The notes: generated by a model from the letters alone, not told the origin. A DNA stretch of 64,000 nt from Mangrovicoccus sp. HB161399 (GCF_013184745.1 NZ_JAATVU010000013.1:59655-123654), one strand, 5' to 3'; shown: positions 37,248 through 46,931, counted from the first letter of the stretch. A program made the numbers and translations.

Positions 37248-38078
37248 ATGATGTCGGCAGGCAGGAAATCTGGTGTTGCGGTCGCCTTTGCGGCCCTTGT
37301 TCTGCTATCCGCCTGCGAGCCGCCGCCGCCCCAGTTCGAACAGTTCTCCGCCAAGGAAATCTACGACCGCGCCGAATACGAGCTGTCCCAGGACAATGCC
37401 GAGGAGGCCGCGAACTTTTTCGGCGAGGTCGAGCGGCTCTATCCCTATTCGGAATGGGCCAGGCGGGCGCTGATCATGCAGGCCTATGCGCTGCATGTGG
37501 ACCGCAAGTACGAGGAAAGCCGCGTCGCCGCGCAGCGCTACATCGACTTCTACCCCGCCGACAAGGACGCCGCCTACGCCCAGTACCTGCTGGCGCTGAG
37601 CTACTACGACCAGATCGACGATGTCGGCCGCGACCAGGGCGTGACCTTCCAGGCGCTGCAGGCGCTGCGGCTGGTGATCGAGCGCTATCCCGACAGCGAA
37701 TACGCCCGCTCGGCGATCCTGAAGTTCGACCTCGCCTTCGACCATCTCGCGGGCAAGGAGATGGAGATCGGGCGCTACTACCTGAAGAAGGAGCACTACA
37801 CCGCCGCCGCGAACCGCTTCCGCACGGTGGTGCAGGACTTCCAGACCACCAGCCAGACGCCCGAGGCGCTCTACCGGCTGATCGAGTGCTACCTGTCGCT
37901 CGGCCTGCGCGAAGAGGCGCAGACGGCGGGCGCGATCCTGGGCTACAACTTCCAGGGCAGCGTCTGGTACGAGGATGCCTACACTCTGCTGACCGGCCAG
38001 GGCCTGCCGCTGGAACCGGCGGGCGGCAGCTGGCTGGTGCAGATCTACCGCCAGTCGATCAAGGGCGAGTGGCTCTGA
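37248..38078 (+). CDS. bamD: Outer membrane assembly lipoprotein BamD
   Basis: A 276-aa lipoprotein of the BAM complex, essential for folding outer membrane proteins. The signal peptide ends in LLSAC (Cys23). The body consists of TPR-like helices, including EIYDRAEYELSQDNAEEAANFFGEVERLYPYSEWARRA and KYEESRVAAQRYIDFYPADKDAAYAQYL, the BamD signature. The ATG pair at 37248/37251 cannot be separated. Its promoter likely lies in the 138-bp gap after lpxC. recN follows after 29 bp. Confidence 0.94.
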   Translation: MMSAGRKSGVAVAFAALVLLSACEPPPPQFEQFSAKEIYDRAEYELSQDNAEEAANFFGEVERLYPYSEWARRALIMQAYALHVDRKYEESRVAAQRYIDFYPADKDAAYAQYLLALSYYDQIDDVGRDQGVTFQALQALRLVIERYPDSEYARSAILKFDLAFDHLAGKEMEIGRYYLKKEHYTAAANRFRTVVQDFQTTSQTPEALYRLIECYLSLGLREEAQTAGAILGYNFQGSVWYEDAYTLLTGQGLPLEPAGGSWLVQIYRQSIKGEWL

Positions 38079-38107
38079 CAAGGGCATTTGGGTGAGGGGC
38101 GCTCCGG

Positions 38108-39757
38108 TTGCTGCGTGGTCTTGAAATCCGCGACATCCTGATCATCGACCGGCTGGATCTCGATTTCCGGCCGGGCCTCAACGTGCTGACCGGCGAGACC
38201 GGGGCCGGCAAGTCGATCCTGCTCGATTCGCTGGGCTTCGTGCTGGGCTGGCGCGGCCGGGCCGACCTGGTGCGCCAGGGCGCGGCCCAGGGCGAGGTCA
38301 CCGCGCTGTTCGAGCTGGGGCCGGAGCATCCCGCCCGCGCCATCCTCGCCGAAGCCGGGATTCCGGACGAGGACGAGCTGATCCTGCGCCGCGTGAACAC
38401 CACCGAGGGGCGCAAGACCGCCTGGGTCAACGACCGGCGGGTCTCCGGCGAGGTGCTTCGCCAGCTGTCTTCCGTTCTGGTGGAGCTGCACGGCCAGCAT
38501 GACGACCGCGGCCTGCTGGATGCGCGCGGCCACCGGGCGCTGCTCGACGAGTACGGCCAGCATGGCGACCTGCTGGACGACCTTGCCGAGGCCTGGACGG
38601 AATGGCGCGCCACCCGCAAGGCGCGGGAGCGCGCCGCGGACTCGCTGGAGAAGGCCCGCGCCGAAGAGGAATTCCTGCGCCATGCCGCCGAGGAGCTGCT
38701 GAAGCTCGACCCCCAGCCCGGCGAGGAGCCCGAGCTCGACACCCGCCGCCGCCTGATGCAATCGGCCGAGCGGGTGCTGGGCGACGTGCGCAGCGCGCAG
38801 GAGGCGATGGGCGGCGACGGCGCGGAAGGCGCGCTGGCCCAGGCCGCGCGCTGGCTCGAAGGCGCGGGCGGCGCGCTGGAGGGGCTGGCCGAGGAACCGC
38901 TGGCCGCGCTCGACCGCGCCATGGCCGAGCTTGCCGAGGCGCAGGCCGGGGTGGAGGCCTGCCTTCACGCGCTGACCTTCGATCCGCTGGAGCTGGAGGC
39001 CGTGGAGGAACGGCTTTTCGCGCTGCGGGCGCTGGCGCGCAAACATGCCGTCGTGCCCGATGACCTGCCCGGGCTGGCGGCCGATTTCCAGGCCCGCATC
39101 GAGGCGATCGACGGCGGCGCCGGATCGCTCGCCGCGCTGGAGAAGGCGGAGGCCGGGGCCGGAGAGCGCTATCTTGCCGCCGCCGGACATCTGAGCGCCG
39201 CCCGGCGGCAAGCTGCCGCGCGGCTCGACAAGGCGGTGATGGCGGAGCTGGCGCCGCTGAAGATGGAGCGCGCGGTCTTCGCCACCGAAATCGCCGCCGC
39301 CCCGCCCGGACCGGACGGCCAGGACAGCGTCGCCTTCCGCGTCGCCACCAATCCCGGCGCGCCGTCGGGTCCGCTTGAAAAGATCGCGTCGGGCGGCGAA
39401 CTCAGCCGCTTCCTCCTGGCGCTGAAGGTCTGCCTGACCACCGACAGCCACGGGCTGACGCTGATCTTCGACGAGATCGACCGCGGCGTCGGCGGGGCCA
39501 CGGCGGATGCCGTCGGACGCAGGCTGGCGGCGCTGGCCGGGGGCAGTGCCCAGGTGCTGGTCGTCACGCATTCGCCGCAGGTCGCCGCGCTCGGCAGCCA
39601 TCACTGGCGCGTCGAGAAGCGGGTCGAGAACGACATGACTCTGTCGACGGTGACGTCGCTCGTGCCCGAAGCGAGAGTCGACGAGATCGCCCGGATGATC
39701 TCCGGCGACACGATCACCGAAGAGGCACGCCAAGCCGCCCGGGCACTCCTGCGCTAG
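38108..39757 (+). CDS. recN: DNA repair protein RecN
   Basis: A 549-aa SMC-like ATPase that helps repair double-strand breaks. Walker A is at residues 29-36 (GETGAGKS) and the head is split by a long coiled-coil region of Ala/Glu/Leu (about 150-370). The C-terminal head has EIASGGELSRFLLALK-like signature residues (IASGGELSRFLLALK), then LIFDEIDRGVGGATADAVG (Walker B) and VLVVTHSPQVAA. The start is the TTG at 38108, giving MLRGLEIRDILIIDRLDL, the canonical start. No LexA box was looked for in detail. Confidence 0.95.
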   Translation: MLRGLEIRDILIIDRLDLDFRPGLNVLTGETGAGKSILLDSLGFVLGWRGRADLVRQGAAQGEVTALFELGPEHPARAILAEAGIPDEDELILRRVNTTEGRKTAWVNDRRVSGEVLRQLSSVLVELHGQHDDRGLLDARGHRALLDEYGQHGDLLDDLAEAWTEWRATRKARERAADSLEKARAEEEFLRHAAEELLKLDPQPGEEPELDTRRRLMQSAERVLGDVRSAQEAMGGDGAEGALAQAARWLEGAGGALEGLAEEPLAALDRAMAELAEAQAGVEACLHALTFDPLELEAVEERLFALRALARKHAVVPDDLPGLAADFQARIEAIDGGAGSLAALEKAEAGAGERYLAAAGHLSAARRQAAARLDKAVMAELAPLKMERAVFATEIAAAPPGPDGQDSVAFRVATNPGAPSGPLEKIASGGELSRFLLALKVCLTTDSHGLTLIFDEIDRGVGGATADAVGRRLAALAGGSAQVLVVTHSPQVAALGSHHWRVEKRVENDMTLSTVTSLVPEARVDEIARMISGDTITEEARQAARALLR

Positions 39758-39772
39758 GTGACCCGGCCGGGA

Positions 39773-40441
39773 TCAGGCGGCCTCGTGGATGACCCGGCCG
39801 CCGTCGATGCCGATTTCTTCCAGCGCCTTTTCCACGGCTTCTTCCATCGGCGGCGGGCCGCAGACATAGACGCGGGTCGATCCGGTGACGCCGTGCTTCT
39901 CCAGGAGCTCCCGCGTCACCCGGCCCCGTTCGCAGCCGGCGCGCGCTTCCTCCTCCAGCACGAAGACCGTCCGCAAGTCGCGCGCGCGGTGCCATTCCTC
40001 GCGCAGGATCAGCGAGTCCCAGTCCTTGTCCGCCTGGATCAGCGTCATCTCTCCGGCAGTTCCCGCCGCGATGCGGCGGCGCAGGATCGGGATGAAGGGC
40101 GTCAGCCCGGCGCCGCCCGCGACGATCACCCCCCGTCCCTCGTCGCGGATCGCGCCCCAGGGACCGCCGATCCGCAGGTGCTCGCCCTTCTGCAGCGTCG
40201 GGATCTGCGCGGTCACGCCGTCATGGTCCGGATAGCTCTTGATGGTGAATTCGAGGAACGGGTCCTCCGGCTGGCTGGTGAAGGTGAAGGGCCGCTCCTC
40301 CTCCCGCCAGCCGTCGCGGTCGATCGCAACGTCTGTGGCCTGGCCCGGCACGAAGCCGAAGCCGTCCGGCTTTTCCAGCCGCAGGCGGTAGACGTTGCCG
40401 GTCAGCGCTTCGATCTGTTCCAGGGCGATGCGATGGGTCAT
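39773..40441 (-). CDS. FAD-dependent oxidoreductase, ferredoxin reductase-like
   Basis: A 222-aa flavin reductase of the ferredoxin-NADP reductase superfamily. FAD binding uses the RPFTFTSQP motif (residues about 50-60), and the NAD(P)H site has GGAGLTPFIPILRR and the C-terminal CGPPPMEEAVEKAL. There is no 2Fe-2S domain, so it works with a separate electron carrier. It is convergent with recN with 15 bp between stops. Physiological partner unknown. Confidence 0.88.
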   Translation of the reverse strand: MTHRIALEQIEALTGNVYRLRLEKPDGFGFVPGQATDVAIDRDGWREEERPFTFTSQPEDPFLEFTIKSYPDHDGVTAQIPTLQKGEHLRIGGPWGAIRDEGRGVIVAGGAGLTPFIPILRRRIAAGTAGEMTLIQADKDWDSLILREEWHRARDLRTVFVLEEEARAGCERGRVTRELLEKHGVTGSTRVYVCGPPPMEEAVEKALEEIGIDGGRVIHEAA

Positions 40442-40737
40442 GGGCTTCCTCCGTCAGCCGTTTCGCGTTCGGGAAGACAACGGGCGGGATCGCAGATGGT
40501 TTCCCGGAACGGACGGACTGCCGCTCACGGCTGCGTGCCCGGACCGGCACCCGCACCGGAGGCGGCGGCCTTCGCGGCGCGGAACAAGTGCCGCAACTTG
40601 CCGGATTTTCAGACTGTTGCATGAAAAAATGGCGGGGCAGCCACCGCGCTGCCGGGTCAGGACTGGCGAAGCCGGGGGAGATTGCCTATCACACCCGGGG
40701 AAATGCGGCGTCCGCGCCGAAGAAGGAGACCCGATCC

Positions 40738-42084
40738 ATGCCAGACTCCCTGTCCGACCTCGCCGCCGACCTGCTCGAGGCTGCCCGCGCCGCCGGAGCG
40801 GAAAGCGCCGATGCCCTCGTGACCCGCGGCGCCTCGGTCTCGATCGGGCTGCAGGCGCGCAAGCTCGAGGAAGTCGAACGGTCCGAGTCCGTCGATCTCG
40901 GGCTGCGCGTGCTGATCGGCAAGCGGCAGGCCTGCGTCTCCGCCTCCGACACCCGCCCCGAGACCTTCGCCGCGATGGCCGAGCGCGCCGTCGCCATGGC
41001 CCGCGAGGCGCCGGAAGATGCCTGGATCGGACTGGCCGATCCGGACCAGCTGTCGACGGACTGGCAGTCGCTCGACCTAGATCTCTGCGATCCGTCGCCC
41101 GAGCCCGACCCGGCGGCGCTTGAGGCCGCCGCGCGCGAGGCGGAATCCGTCGCGCTCGACACGCCCGGCATCTCGCAGGTGGAAAGCGCCAGCGCCGGCT
41201 ACAGCCGCCGCGCGCTGCATCTGGCGGCCACCAACGGCTTTTCCGCAGGCTACGAGCGCACCGATCACGGGCTCTACTGCGTCGCCATCACCGGCACGGG
41301 CGGCGGCATGGAGCGCGACTACTACGGCTCGCAGCGCACCCATGGCAGCGACCTCGAAAGCGCCGCCGAGATCGGCCGGATTGCCGCCGAGCGCACTCTG
41401 GCGCGCAAGGACGCCCGCCAGCCGCCGACCGGCACCTTTCCGGTCCTCTATGACGAGCGCATCTCCGGCAGCCTGATCGCGCATCTGCTCGGTGCGATCA
41501 ACGGCAGCGCCATTGCCCGCGGCGCCTCCTGGGCGCGCGACCTGCTGGAAAAGCAGGTCCTGCCCGCAGGGATGACGCTGACCGAGACGCCGCACCGCCC
41601 GCGCATCATCGGCTCTCGCCCGTTCGACGGCGAAGGCCTGCCGACCCGCGACCGCGAGATCGTCAAGGACGGCGTGCTGACCGGCTGGACGCTGGATCTG
41701 GCCACCGCGCGCAAGCTGGGCATGGCATCGACGGGCAGCGCCGTGCGCGGCACCTCCAGCCCGCCCTCGCCCGCCAACGGCAACATGGCCCTGACGCAGG
41801 GGGCCGCCTCCAAGGAGGAGCTGATGGCGCAGATCGGCACCGGGCTGCTGGTGACCTCGATGATCGGCGCCACGATCAACCCGACCACCGGCGACTACTC
41901 GCGCGGCGCGGCCGGCATGTGGATCGAGAACGGCGTCCCCGCCTATCCGGTCAACGAATGCACCATCGCGGGCAATCTCAAGGACATGCTGCTGCGCATC
42001 GTCCCGGCCAATGACGCACGGCCGCATCTGAGCCGCGTGATCCCCTCCCTGCTGATCGAAGGGATGTCCATTGCCGGCCAGTGA
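40738..42084 (+). CDS. TldD/PmbA family metalloprotease-like protein (PmbA/TldE)
   Basis: A 448-aa member of the TldD/PmbA family, of the PmbA (TldE) type. It lacks the HExxH motif of TldD and is the non-catalytic partner of the TldD-TldE heterodimer, which processes peptides such as microcins and antitoxins. Blocks include SADALVTRGASVSIGLQARKLEEVERSE, the glycine-rich GIGTGLLVTSMIG-like stretch (QIGTGLLVTSMIGATINPTTGDYSRGAAGMWIENG) and FPVLYDERISGSLIAHLL. A tldD partner is not in this window. The start is the ATG at 40738 with AAGGAGACCCG upstream. Confidence 0.88.
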   Translation: MPDSLSDLAADLLEAARAAGAESADALVTRGASVSIGLQARKLEEVERSESVDLGLRVLIGKRQACVSASDTRPETFAAMAERAVAMAREAPEDAWIGLADPDQLSTDWQSLDLDLCDPSPEPDPAALEAAAREAESVALDTPGISQVESASAGYSRRALHLAATNGFSAGYERTDHGLYCVAITGTGGGMERDYYGSQRTHGSDLESAAEIGRIAAERTLARKDARQPPTGTFPVLYDERISGSLIAHLLGAINGSAIARGASWARDLLEKQVLPAGMTLTETPHRPRIIGSRPFDGEGLPTRDREIVKDGVLTGWTLDLATARKLGMASTGSAVRGTSSPPSPANGNMALTQGAASKEELMAQIGTGLLVTSMIGATINPTTGDYSRGAAGMWIENGVPAYPVNECTIAGNLKDMLLRIVPANDARPHLSRVIPSLLIEGMSIAGQ

Positions 42085-42853
42085 CCTGCACCTGCTCCTC
42101 GAGGCGGCGAAGAGCGCGGGCGAGATTGCCCTGCGCTACTTCGACGAAGGCGCCGAGAAATGGGAGAAGCCGGGCAACCAGGGGCTGGTGACCGAGGCGG
42201 ATCTGGCCGTCGACGCGCACCTGCTGAAGCTACTGCTCGATGCGCGGCCGCATTACGGCTGGCTCTCGGAAGAGACGCAGGACAACCCGCACCGGCTCTC
42301 GACCGAGCATGTCTTCGTCATCGACCCGATCGACGGCACCCGCAGCTTCGCCTCCGGCGACCGCACCTGGGCGCTGTCGCTGGCGGTGGTGGACCAGGGC
42401 GTGCCGACGGCGGCGGTGATCCACCTGCCCGCCCGCCGCCTGACCTACACCGCCGCGCGCGGCCAGGGCGCCTGGCTGAACGGCAAGCTCCGGCTGTCGG
42501 CCACGGAAACCGCGACGCTGGACAGCGCCGACATCCTAGCCAACCGCCTGACCATGGAGCCGGTGCACTGGCCGGGCGGCGTGCCACAGGTCCGGCGCGA
42601 ATTCCGCTCGTCGCTGGCCTACCGCATGGCTCTGGTCGCCGAGGGCCGCTTCGACGCGATGGCCACCTTCCGCGACACCTGGGACTGGGACATTGCAGCC
42701 GGCACGCTGATCGCGGCGGAAGCCGGGGCGAGGGTCACGGACGGTTTCGGCCAGGCGCTGTGGTTCAACACGCTCGACCGTCACAATCCGGGACTGGTCT
42801 GCGCTTCCCCTGCGGTCCACCAGGCGCTGATGACGCGGCGGCGGCCGAAGTGA
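42071..42853 (+). CDS. Inositol-monophosphatase-family phosphatase
   Basis: A 260-aa Mg2+-dependent phosphatase of the IMPase/CysQ superfamily. Metal sites are visible: EADLAVD, WLSEET, then VFVIDPIDGTRSFASGD (the signature) and TWDWDIAAG near the C terminus. It may hydrolyse PAP (3'(2'),5'-bisphosphate) or an inositol phosphate. The start is a TTG at 42071 that overlaps the PmbA stop by 14 bp; no better start fits. Substrate assignment is uncertain. Confidence 0.88.
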   Translation: MPASDLHLLLEAAKSAGEIALRYFDEGAEKWEKPGNQGLVTEADLAVDAHLLKLLLDARPHYGWLSEETQDNPHRLSTEHVFVIDPIDGTRSFASGDRTWALSLAVVDQGVPTAAVIHLPARRLTYTAARGQGAWLNGKLRLSATETATLDSADILANRLTMEPVHWPGGVPQVRREFRSSLAYRMALVAEGRFDAMATFRDTWDWDIAAGTLIAAEAGARVTDGFGQALWFNTLDRHNPGLVCASPAVHQALMTRRRPK

Positions 42854-42996
42854 AACCCGGCCGGCCGCGCCGGAAAAGGCCGAACCCTGCGATTTCCGCT
42901 TGAACGCCCGTCCGGTGCGGGCCTTCGGACCGGCAGGCGATTCCGCTGTTTTTTCCCGGCAAAGGCGTTCCCGGCGCTTAGAACGGCGGATATCCG

Positions 42997-43009
42997 AAAA
43001 AAAAAAAAA
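42997..43009. repeat. A13 homopolymer beside a palindrome
   Basis: Thirteen A residues, unusual in this genome, directly followed by GCAGCGCTGC. On the minus strand this is a palindrome followed by T13, which resembles an intrinsic terminator, but no minus-strand gene ends here. A slippery tract could vary in length. Confidence 0.7.
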
Positions 43010-43155
43010 GCAGCGCTGCTTGGGTTTGGGCATTTTTGGCCGAATGGATAACGGCCTGGCCCCGGATTTCCTTCCCCGCAGCCTGCCCGGGAAACTTGCG
43101 ATGGAAAGTTCGTCGTCCCAAAAAAGTTGAAAGCCATTCAGCCATGCGACATGCT

Positions 43156-43238
43156 GGCCAGAACTGTTCTCCCTTCCGGAGAACGGAAGTCCGGCCAGAA
43201 CCACACCGAAAGGGACTGCTGGCGAACACTGGCCAGAA
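43156..43238 (+). repeat. Three direct repeats upstream of the VPLPA-CTERM gene
   Basis: GGCCAGAA at 43156-43163, 43193-43200 and 43231-43238. Spacings are 37 and 38 bp, about 3.5 helical turns. The last copy is 70 bp before the ATG at 43309. Regularly spaced direct repeats often bind regulators, but no protein can be named. Confidence 0.5.
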
Positions 43239-43308
43239 ACATCCTCTTGTCGCGGTGCAACCTGACTGCGTTCGCCGCCATCGATCAGGTTTCGGAAGGA
43301 AGTCACCC

Positions 43309-43851
43309 ATGAGAATTTTCCTGGCTGCAGCTTACCTAGCTCTGGCAACACTGAATTCCGCACATGGCGCGACGTTGGCCGGAGATAACGTCACCAAGAA
43401 CGTATTCAATGGCGGCGCTGAAATTGCAGCGTACAATGAGACCATTTCCGTTGGCCCCGGCGTGGACGAAACGGATGGCAATATCGGCTATGATCTCGAT
43501 GCGGGCATTGGCGGCGACCTGTTCGTCATTTCCCTCAATCCCGGAACCTATTCCTCCATTTACAGCTTTTCGGGACTGACGGAAGTCGTTCTTTCCGATC
43601 TGGATTTCAACGGCGGCGGAACGCTTTCAGACCTCGCGGTGATAGATGACGGGAGTCTGGATGCCGGATACGAGGTGCTTTCCGGGTCGTCTTTCCGCGT
43701 GTTCTGGAATGAGGACTACGTCAGCATTGCAAGCGGCGAAGTGTTTTTCTCGGCGCAATACGTCGTGGAAGCTGCCGTGCCGCTGCCCGGCAGCATCGTC
43801 CTTCTGGCCGCGGGCCTGGGGCTGCTGCATCTGCGGCGCGGCACCGCCTGA
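43309..43851 (+). CDS. VPLPA-CTERM sorting-signal protein, function unknown
   Basis: A 180-aa exported protein with a signal peptide (residues 1-20, ALATLNSAHGA) and a C-terminal sorting tail: AVPLPGSIVLLAAGLGLLHLRRG, in which VPLPGS is followed by a hydrophobic helix and basic end. The body is Gly/Asp/Ser-rich (NIGYDLDAGIGGDLFVISLNPGTY, then LSDLDFNGGGTLSDLAV), like PEP-CTERM matrix proteins, and has no catalytic motif. Codon use is less GC-rich than neighbours, a sign of transfer or slow adaptation. AAGGAAGTCACCC precedes the ATG. The matching exosortase is not in this window. Confidence 0.82.
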   Translation: MRIFLAAAYLALATLNSAHGATLAGDNVTKNVFNGGAEIAAYNETISVGPGVDETDGNIGYDLDAGIGGDLFVISLNPGTYSSIYSFSGLTEVVLSDLDFNGGGTLSDLAVIDDGSLDAGYEVLSGSSFRVFWNEDYVSIASGEVFFSAQYVVEAAVPLPGSIVLLAAGLGLLHLRRGTA

Positions 43852-44005
43852 CCGGCCGCCGGCCGGCGACCGGAAGGTCGGGGACCTCCGGCGCGCCGCC
43901 CGGGCTGCGCGCGGTCCGGCCCCCCGCGACTTTACCCGATCTTGACCCTTTGCTGCGATTGCACCACAAGGCGGGCGACCGGACAGTGCCACGGAGGTTC
44001 CCAGA

Positions 44006-44248
44006 ATGGCCAAGCGACTGCACCTTGTCTTCGGCGGCGAGCTCGTCGATCCTTCCCGCAACGAATTCAAGGATGTCGAGGCAATCGACATCGTCGGCAT
44101 GTTCCCCGACTACGACTCCGCGCATTCCGCCTGGAAGGACGCGGCGCAGCGCACCGTGGACAATGCCCACATGCGCTACTTCATCGCCCACATCCATCGC
44201 CTGCGCGACCAGGAAAACCCGGCCTCCGCGACCGAAGAGCTCGGCTGA
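44006..44248 (+). CDS. DUF4170-like small protein
   Basis: An 80-aa protein (KRLHLVFGGELVDPSRNEF, then VGMFPDYDSAHSAWKDAAQRTVDNAHMRYFI). It matches my memory of the DUF4170 family of alphaproteobacteria, often next to waaA; this was not checked. It precedes waaA by 18 bp, probably in the same operon. Function unknown. Confidence 0.85.
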   Translation: MAKRLHLVFGGELVDPSRNEFKDVEAIDIVGMFPDYDSAHSAWKDAAQRTVDNAHMRYFIAHIHRLRDQENPASATEELG

Positions 44249-44266
44249 GCCTCTCCGCGTGACCGC

Positions 44267-45550
44267 ATGAAGCCCCTCGCCCTCTCCGCCTATCTTGCGT
44301 TTTCGCGCAATGCCGAGGGCTGGGGCCGCCGCCAGCTGCAGAAGCGGCTGGCCCGCGGCAAGGAGGACCCCGCCCGGCTTGCCGAGCGCGAGGGCCACGC
44401 CTCGCTGCCGCGCCCCGAGGGGCCGCTGGTCTGGTTCCACGCCGCTTCGGTCGGCGAGAGCCTGTCGATCCTCGAGGTGATCAAGCGGCTGGGCCTGCAC
44501 GACCCGGCGCTGAATTTCCTCGTCACCACCGGAACCGTCACCTCGGCCGAGCTGCTTTCCGCGCGCATGCCGCCGCGCTGCGTGCACCAGTTCATCCCGC
44601 TCGATGTCGTGCCCTTCGTGCGCCGCTTCCTCGGCCATTGGCAGCCCGACCTCGCGATCTGGACCGAAAGCGAATTCTGGCCCGCCCTGATCACCGAGAC
44701 TTCCGACCGCGGCACGCCGATCCTGCTGCTGAACGCGCGGCTGTCGGAACGCAGCGCCCGGCGATGGTATGCGATCGGCAAGTCCGCGCGCTGCCTGCTG
44801 GACCGCTTCGCCGCCGTGCAGGTGCAGGATGACGCCACCGCCGCGCATCTGCGCAAGCTTGGCCTGCCGCGCGACCGGATGGCCGTGACCGGCACGCTGA
44901 AGGAAGGCACCCCGCCCCCGCCCTGCGACGAGTCCGAGCTGGCGCGGCTCAGCGGCATGCTCAAGGGCCGCCCGCTCTGGTGCGCCGCCTCCACCCACGA
45001 AGGCGAGGAGGAGATCGCCGCAGAGGCGCACCGCATCGCCCAGAAGGGCACCCACCGGCTGCTGATGATCCTCGCGCCGCGCCATCCCGAGCGCGGACCC
45101 GCGATCCGCGACATGCTGGCCGCGAAGGGCCTTGCCGTGCGGCTGCGCAGCGAGACCGCCAGCCCGGACGAGGATTGCGACGTCTATGTCGCCGACACGC
45201 TGGGGGAGATGGGACTCTGGTACCGGCTGGCCCCGGTCAGCTTCGTCGGCGGTTCGCTGGCGCGGGTCGGCGGCCACAATCCCTATGAGCCGGCCGCGCT
45301 CGGCTCGGCGATCCTGCACGGGCCGCACGTCCATAACTTCGCCGACATCTATGCGCGGCTCGATGCCGCCGCCGCTGCGCTGCGCGTCGAAGATGCCGCC
45401 GGGCTGGGCGCGACCGTGGCCGAGCTGATGCAGCCCTCGCGCAGCGCGCCGATGGCCTATGCCGCCTGGGAACTCAGCTCGTCGGGCGCCGATGTCACCG
45501 ACAAGGCGATCGCCCTGATCCTGGAGCACCTTCCGGAAAAGGCCGCCTGA
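44267..45550 (+). CDS. waaA: 3-deoxy-D-manno-octulosonic acid transferase (Kdo transferase)
   Basis: A 427-aa GT-B glycosyltransferase that adds Kdo to lipid IVA. The N-terminal half has [14 protein letters not shown] (acceptor and catalytic region) and [12 protein letters not shown], and [11 protein letters not shown] follows. The C-terminal half carries the CMP-Kdo binding pattern ([21 protein letters not shown], with HGPHVHNF). The N terminus is short and no strong membrane anchor is obvious, unlike E. coli WaaA. The stop overlaps the lpxK start (TGATG), so the two are coupled. Confidence 0.94.
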   Translation: MKPLALSAYLAFSRNAEGWGRRQLQKRLARGKEDPARLAEREGHASLPRPEGPLVWFHAASVGESLSILEVIKRLGLHDPALNFLVTTGTVTSAELLSARMPPRCVHQFIPLDVVPFVRRFLGHWQPDLAIWTESEFWPALITETSDRGTPILLLNARLSERSARRWYAIGKSARCLLDRFAAVQVQDDATAAHLRKLGLPRDRMAVTGTLKEGTPPPPCDESELARLSGMLKGRPLWCAASTHEGEEEIAAEAHRIAQKGTHRLLMILAPRHPERGPAIRDMLAAKGLAVRLRSETASPDEDCDVYVADTLGEMGLWYRLAPVSFVGGSLARVGGHNPYEPAALGSAILHGPHVHNFADIYARLDAAAAALRVEDAAGLGATVAELMQPSRSAPMAYAAWELSSSGADVTDKAIALILEHLPEKAA

Positions 45551-46542
45551 TGCAGGCGCCGCGCTTCTGGGACAACCCGCCGGACCGTCCCGGCTGGCAG
45601 GCCCGCGCGCTGGCGCCGCTGGGCGCGCTCTATGCCGCCGGCACCGCGCGCCGGGTGGCCCGGCCGCCGGAGTGCCGTGCCGGAGTGCCGGTAATCTGCG
45701 CCGGCAACATCAATGCCGGCGGCACCGGCAAGACGCCGGCCGTCATGATGCTGCTGCAGAAGCTCGACGCGCTCGGCAAGCGGGCCATGGTGGTCAGCCG
45801 CGGCCATGGCGGCAGCGCCGAAGGACCGCTGCTGGTCGATCCGCGGCGCCACGATGCCGGGCTGACCGGCGACGAGCCGCTGCTGCTGTCAGCCTTCGGG
45901 CCGGTGGTCGTTGCCCGGGACCGCGCCGCGGGCGTGCGGATGGCCGAGGCCGAAGGGGCGGAGGCGATCCTGCTCGACGACGGCTTCCAGAATCCTTCCG
46001 TGGCCAAGGACCTGTCGATCGTCGTCGCGGATGCGGCGCATGGCTTCGGCAATGGCCGCGCGCTGCCCGCGGGGCCGCTGCGCGAGCCGGTGGCGCCGGG
46101 GCTGGCGCGGGCGGACCTGCTGCTGACCATCGGCAACGAGGACGCCCAGGCACGCTTCGACGCGGCCTGGGGCGCGGCCGCGGCAGGCCTGCCCCGCCAG
46201 CGCGCCGCGCTGATGCCGCTGCAGACCGGGATGGACTGGCGCGGCGTGCCGGTGCTGGCCTTCGCCGGCATCGGGCGGCCCGAGAAATTCTTCGCCACGC
46301 TGCGCGGTCTCGGTGCCGATCTGCGCCGCGCCGAGGCGCTGTCGGACCACCAGGCGCTGAGCCCGGCGCTGATGCAGCGGCTGCAGGCAGAGGCCCGCCT
46401 GACCGGCGCGCAGCTGGTCACCACCGAGAAGGACGCCGTCCGCCTGCCGCAGAGCTGGCGCAGCGAGGTGCTGACCCTGCCGGTGCGGCTGGGCAGCGAC
46501 GACTGGTCAACGCTCGACATGGCCCTCGCCCGGATTCTCTAG
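45550..46542 (+). CDS. lpxK: Tetraacyldisaccharide 4'-kinase
   Basis: A 330-aa ATP-dependent kinase that phosphorylates the 4' position of the lipid A precursor. The P loop is at residues 52-62 ([11 protein letters not shown]). Further motifs are [39 protein letters not shown] and [12 protein letters not shown]. The start overlaps the waaA stop, so they form one operon with the DUF4170-like gene. Confidence 0.95.
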   Translation: MQAPRFWDNPPDRPGWQARALAPLGALYAAGTARRVARPPECRAGVPVICAGNINAGGTGKTPAVMMLLQKLDALGKRAMVVSRGHGGSAEGPLLVDPRRHDAGLTGDEPLLLSAFGPVVVARDRAAGVRMAEAEGAEAILLDDGFQNPSVAKDLSIVVADAAHGFGNGRALPAGPLREPVAPGLARADLLLTIGNEDAQARFDAAWGAAAAGLPRQRAALMPLQTGMDWRGVPVLAFAGIGRPEKFFATLRGLGADLRRAEALSDHQALSPALMQRLQAEARLTGAQLVTTEKDAVRLPQSWRSEVLTLPVRLGSDDWSTLDMALARIL

Positions 46543-46931
46543 CTTCCCCGCAGCCGGAAGGCGCAGCATCCCGCGGTCTCTCCGCCGAAGCCGGCGGGGG
46601 GATTGGCCCGGAAGACGGCGACAACCCGCCTTGCGGCCGCCAAGGGACGCGGCACACCGGTCCTGCTGCGGGATGGGCTCGCCATGGCGAACCTGCGACG
46701 GCGACATCCGGACATGGCTGCGAAGGATCGGCCGTGCACGCGTTGCGGCCCGGAAGGCCATCCAGCCAGACAGGCTGTTGCCGATTCCCTGCCAGCGGGC
46801 CCGCAACTGTCGCCGGCAGCCGCAATCCCGGCGCGGACCCCGCAGGAACGGCAGGAATCGCAACGGCCGCTGCGCGAAGCAGCGGCCGTCATCGAGCCAT
46901 AGCGGCACCCCGGCGGACGGGATGCCTTGGA
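46543..46931. other. 389-bp gap between lpxK and the DsbA-like gene
   Basis: Apart from a strong hairpin (46863-46889) no feature is visible. Minus-strand open frames here are Ser/Arg/Gly-rich and not convincing. Confidence 0.45.
46863..46889 (-). terminator. Hairpin downstream of the DsbA-like gene
   Basis: ACGGCCGCTGC and GCAGCGGCCGT form a perfect 11-bp stem with a 5-nt loop, 43 bp past the stop of the DsbA-like gene. The trailing bases on the minus strand (TGCGATTCC) are poor in T, so it may end transcription only partly. Confidence 0.6.

Larger units (their letters stand above)
42854..43308. other. 455-bp low-GC gap before the second VPLPA-CTERM gene
   Basis: Noticeably less GC-rich than its surroundings, with an A13 tract next to a palindrome (about 42997-43019), three direct repeats of GGCCAGAA (43156-43238) and a hairpin (CTTCCG at 43174, CGGAAG at 43185). 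No gene is supported. It probably holds the regulatory region of the gene at 43309 and may have arrived with it. Confidence 0.55.

Noticed and set aside
42990..43025. Intrinsic terminator on the minus strand (palindrome plus T13)
   Set aside because: No minus-strand gene ends at this point, so it is listed only as a repeat.
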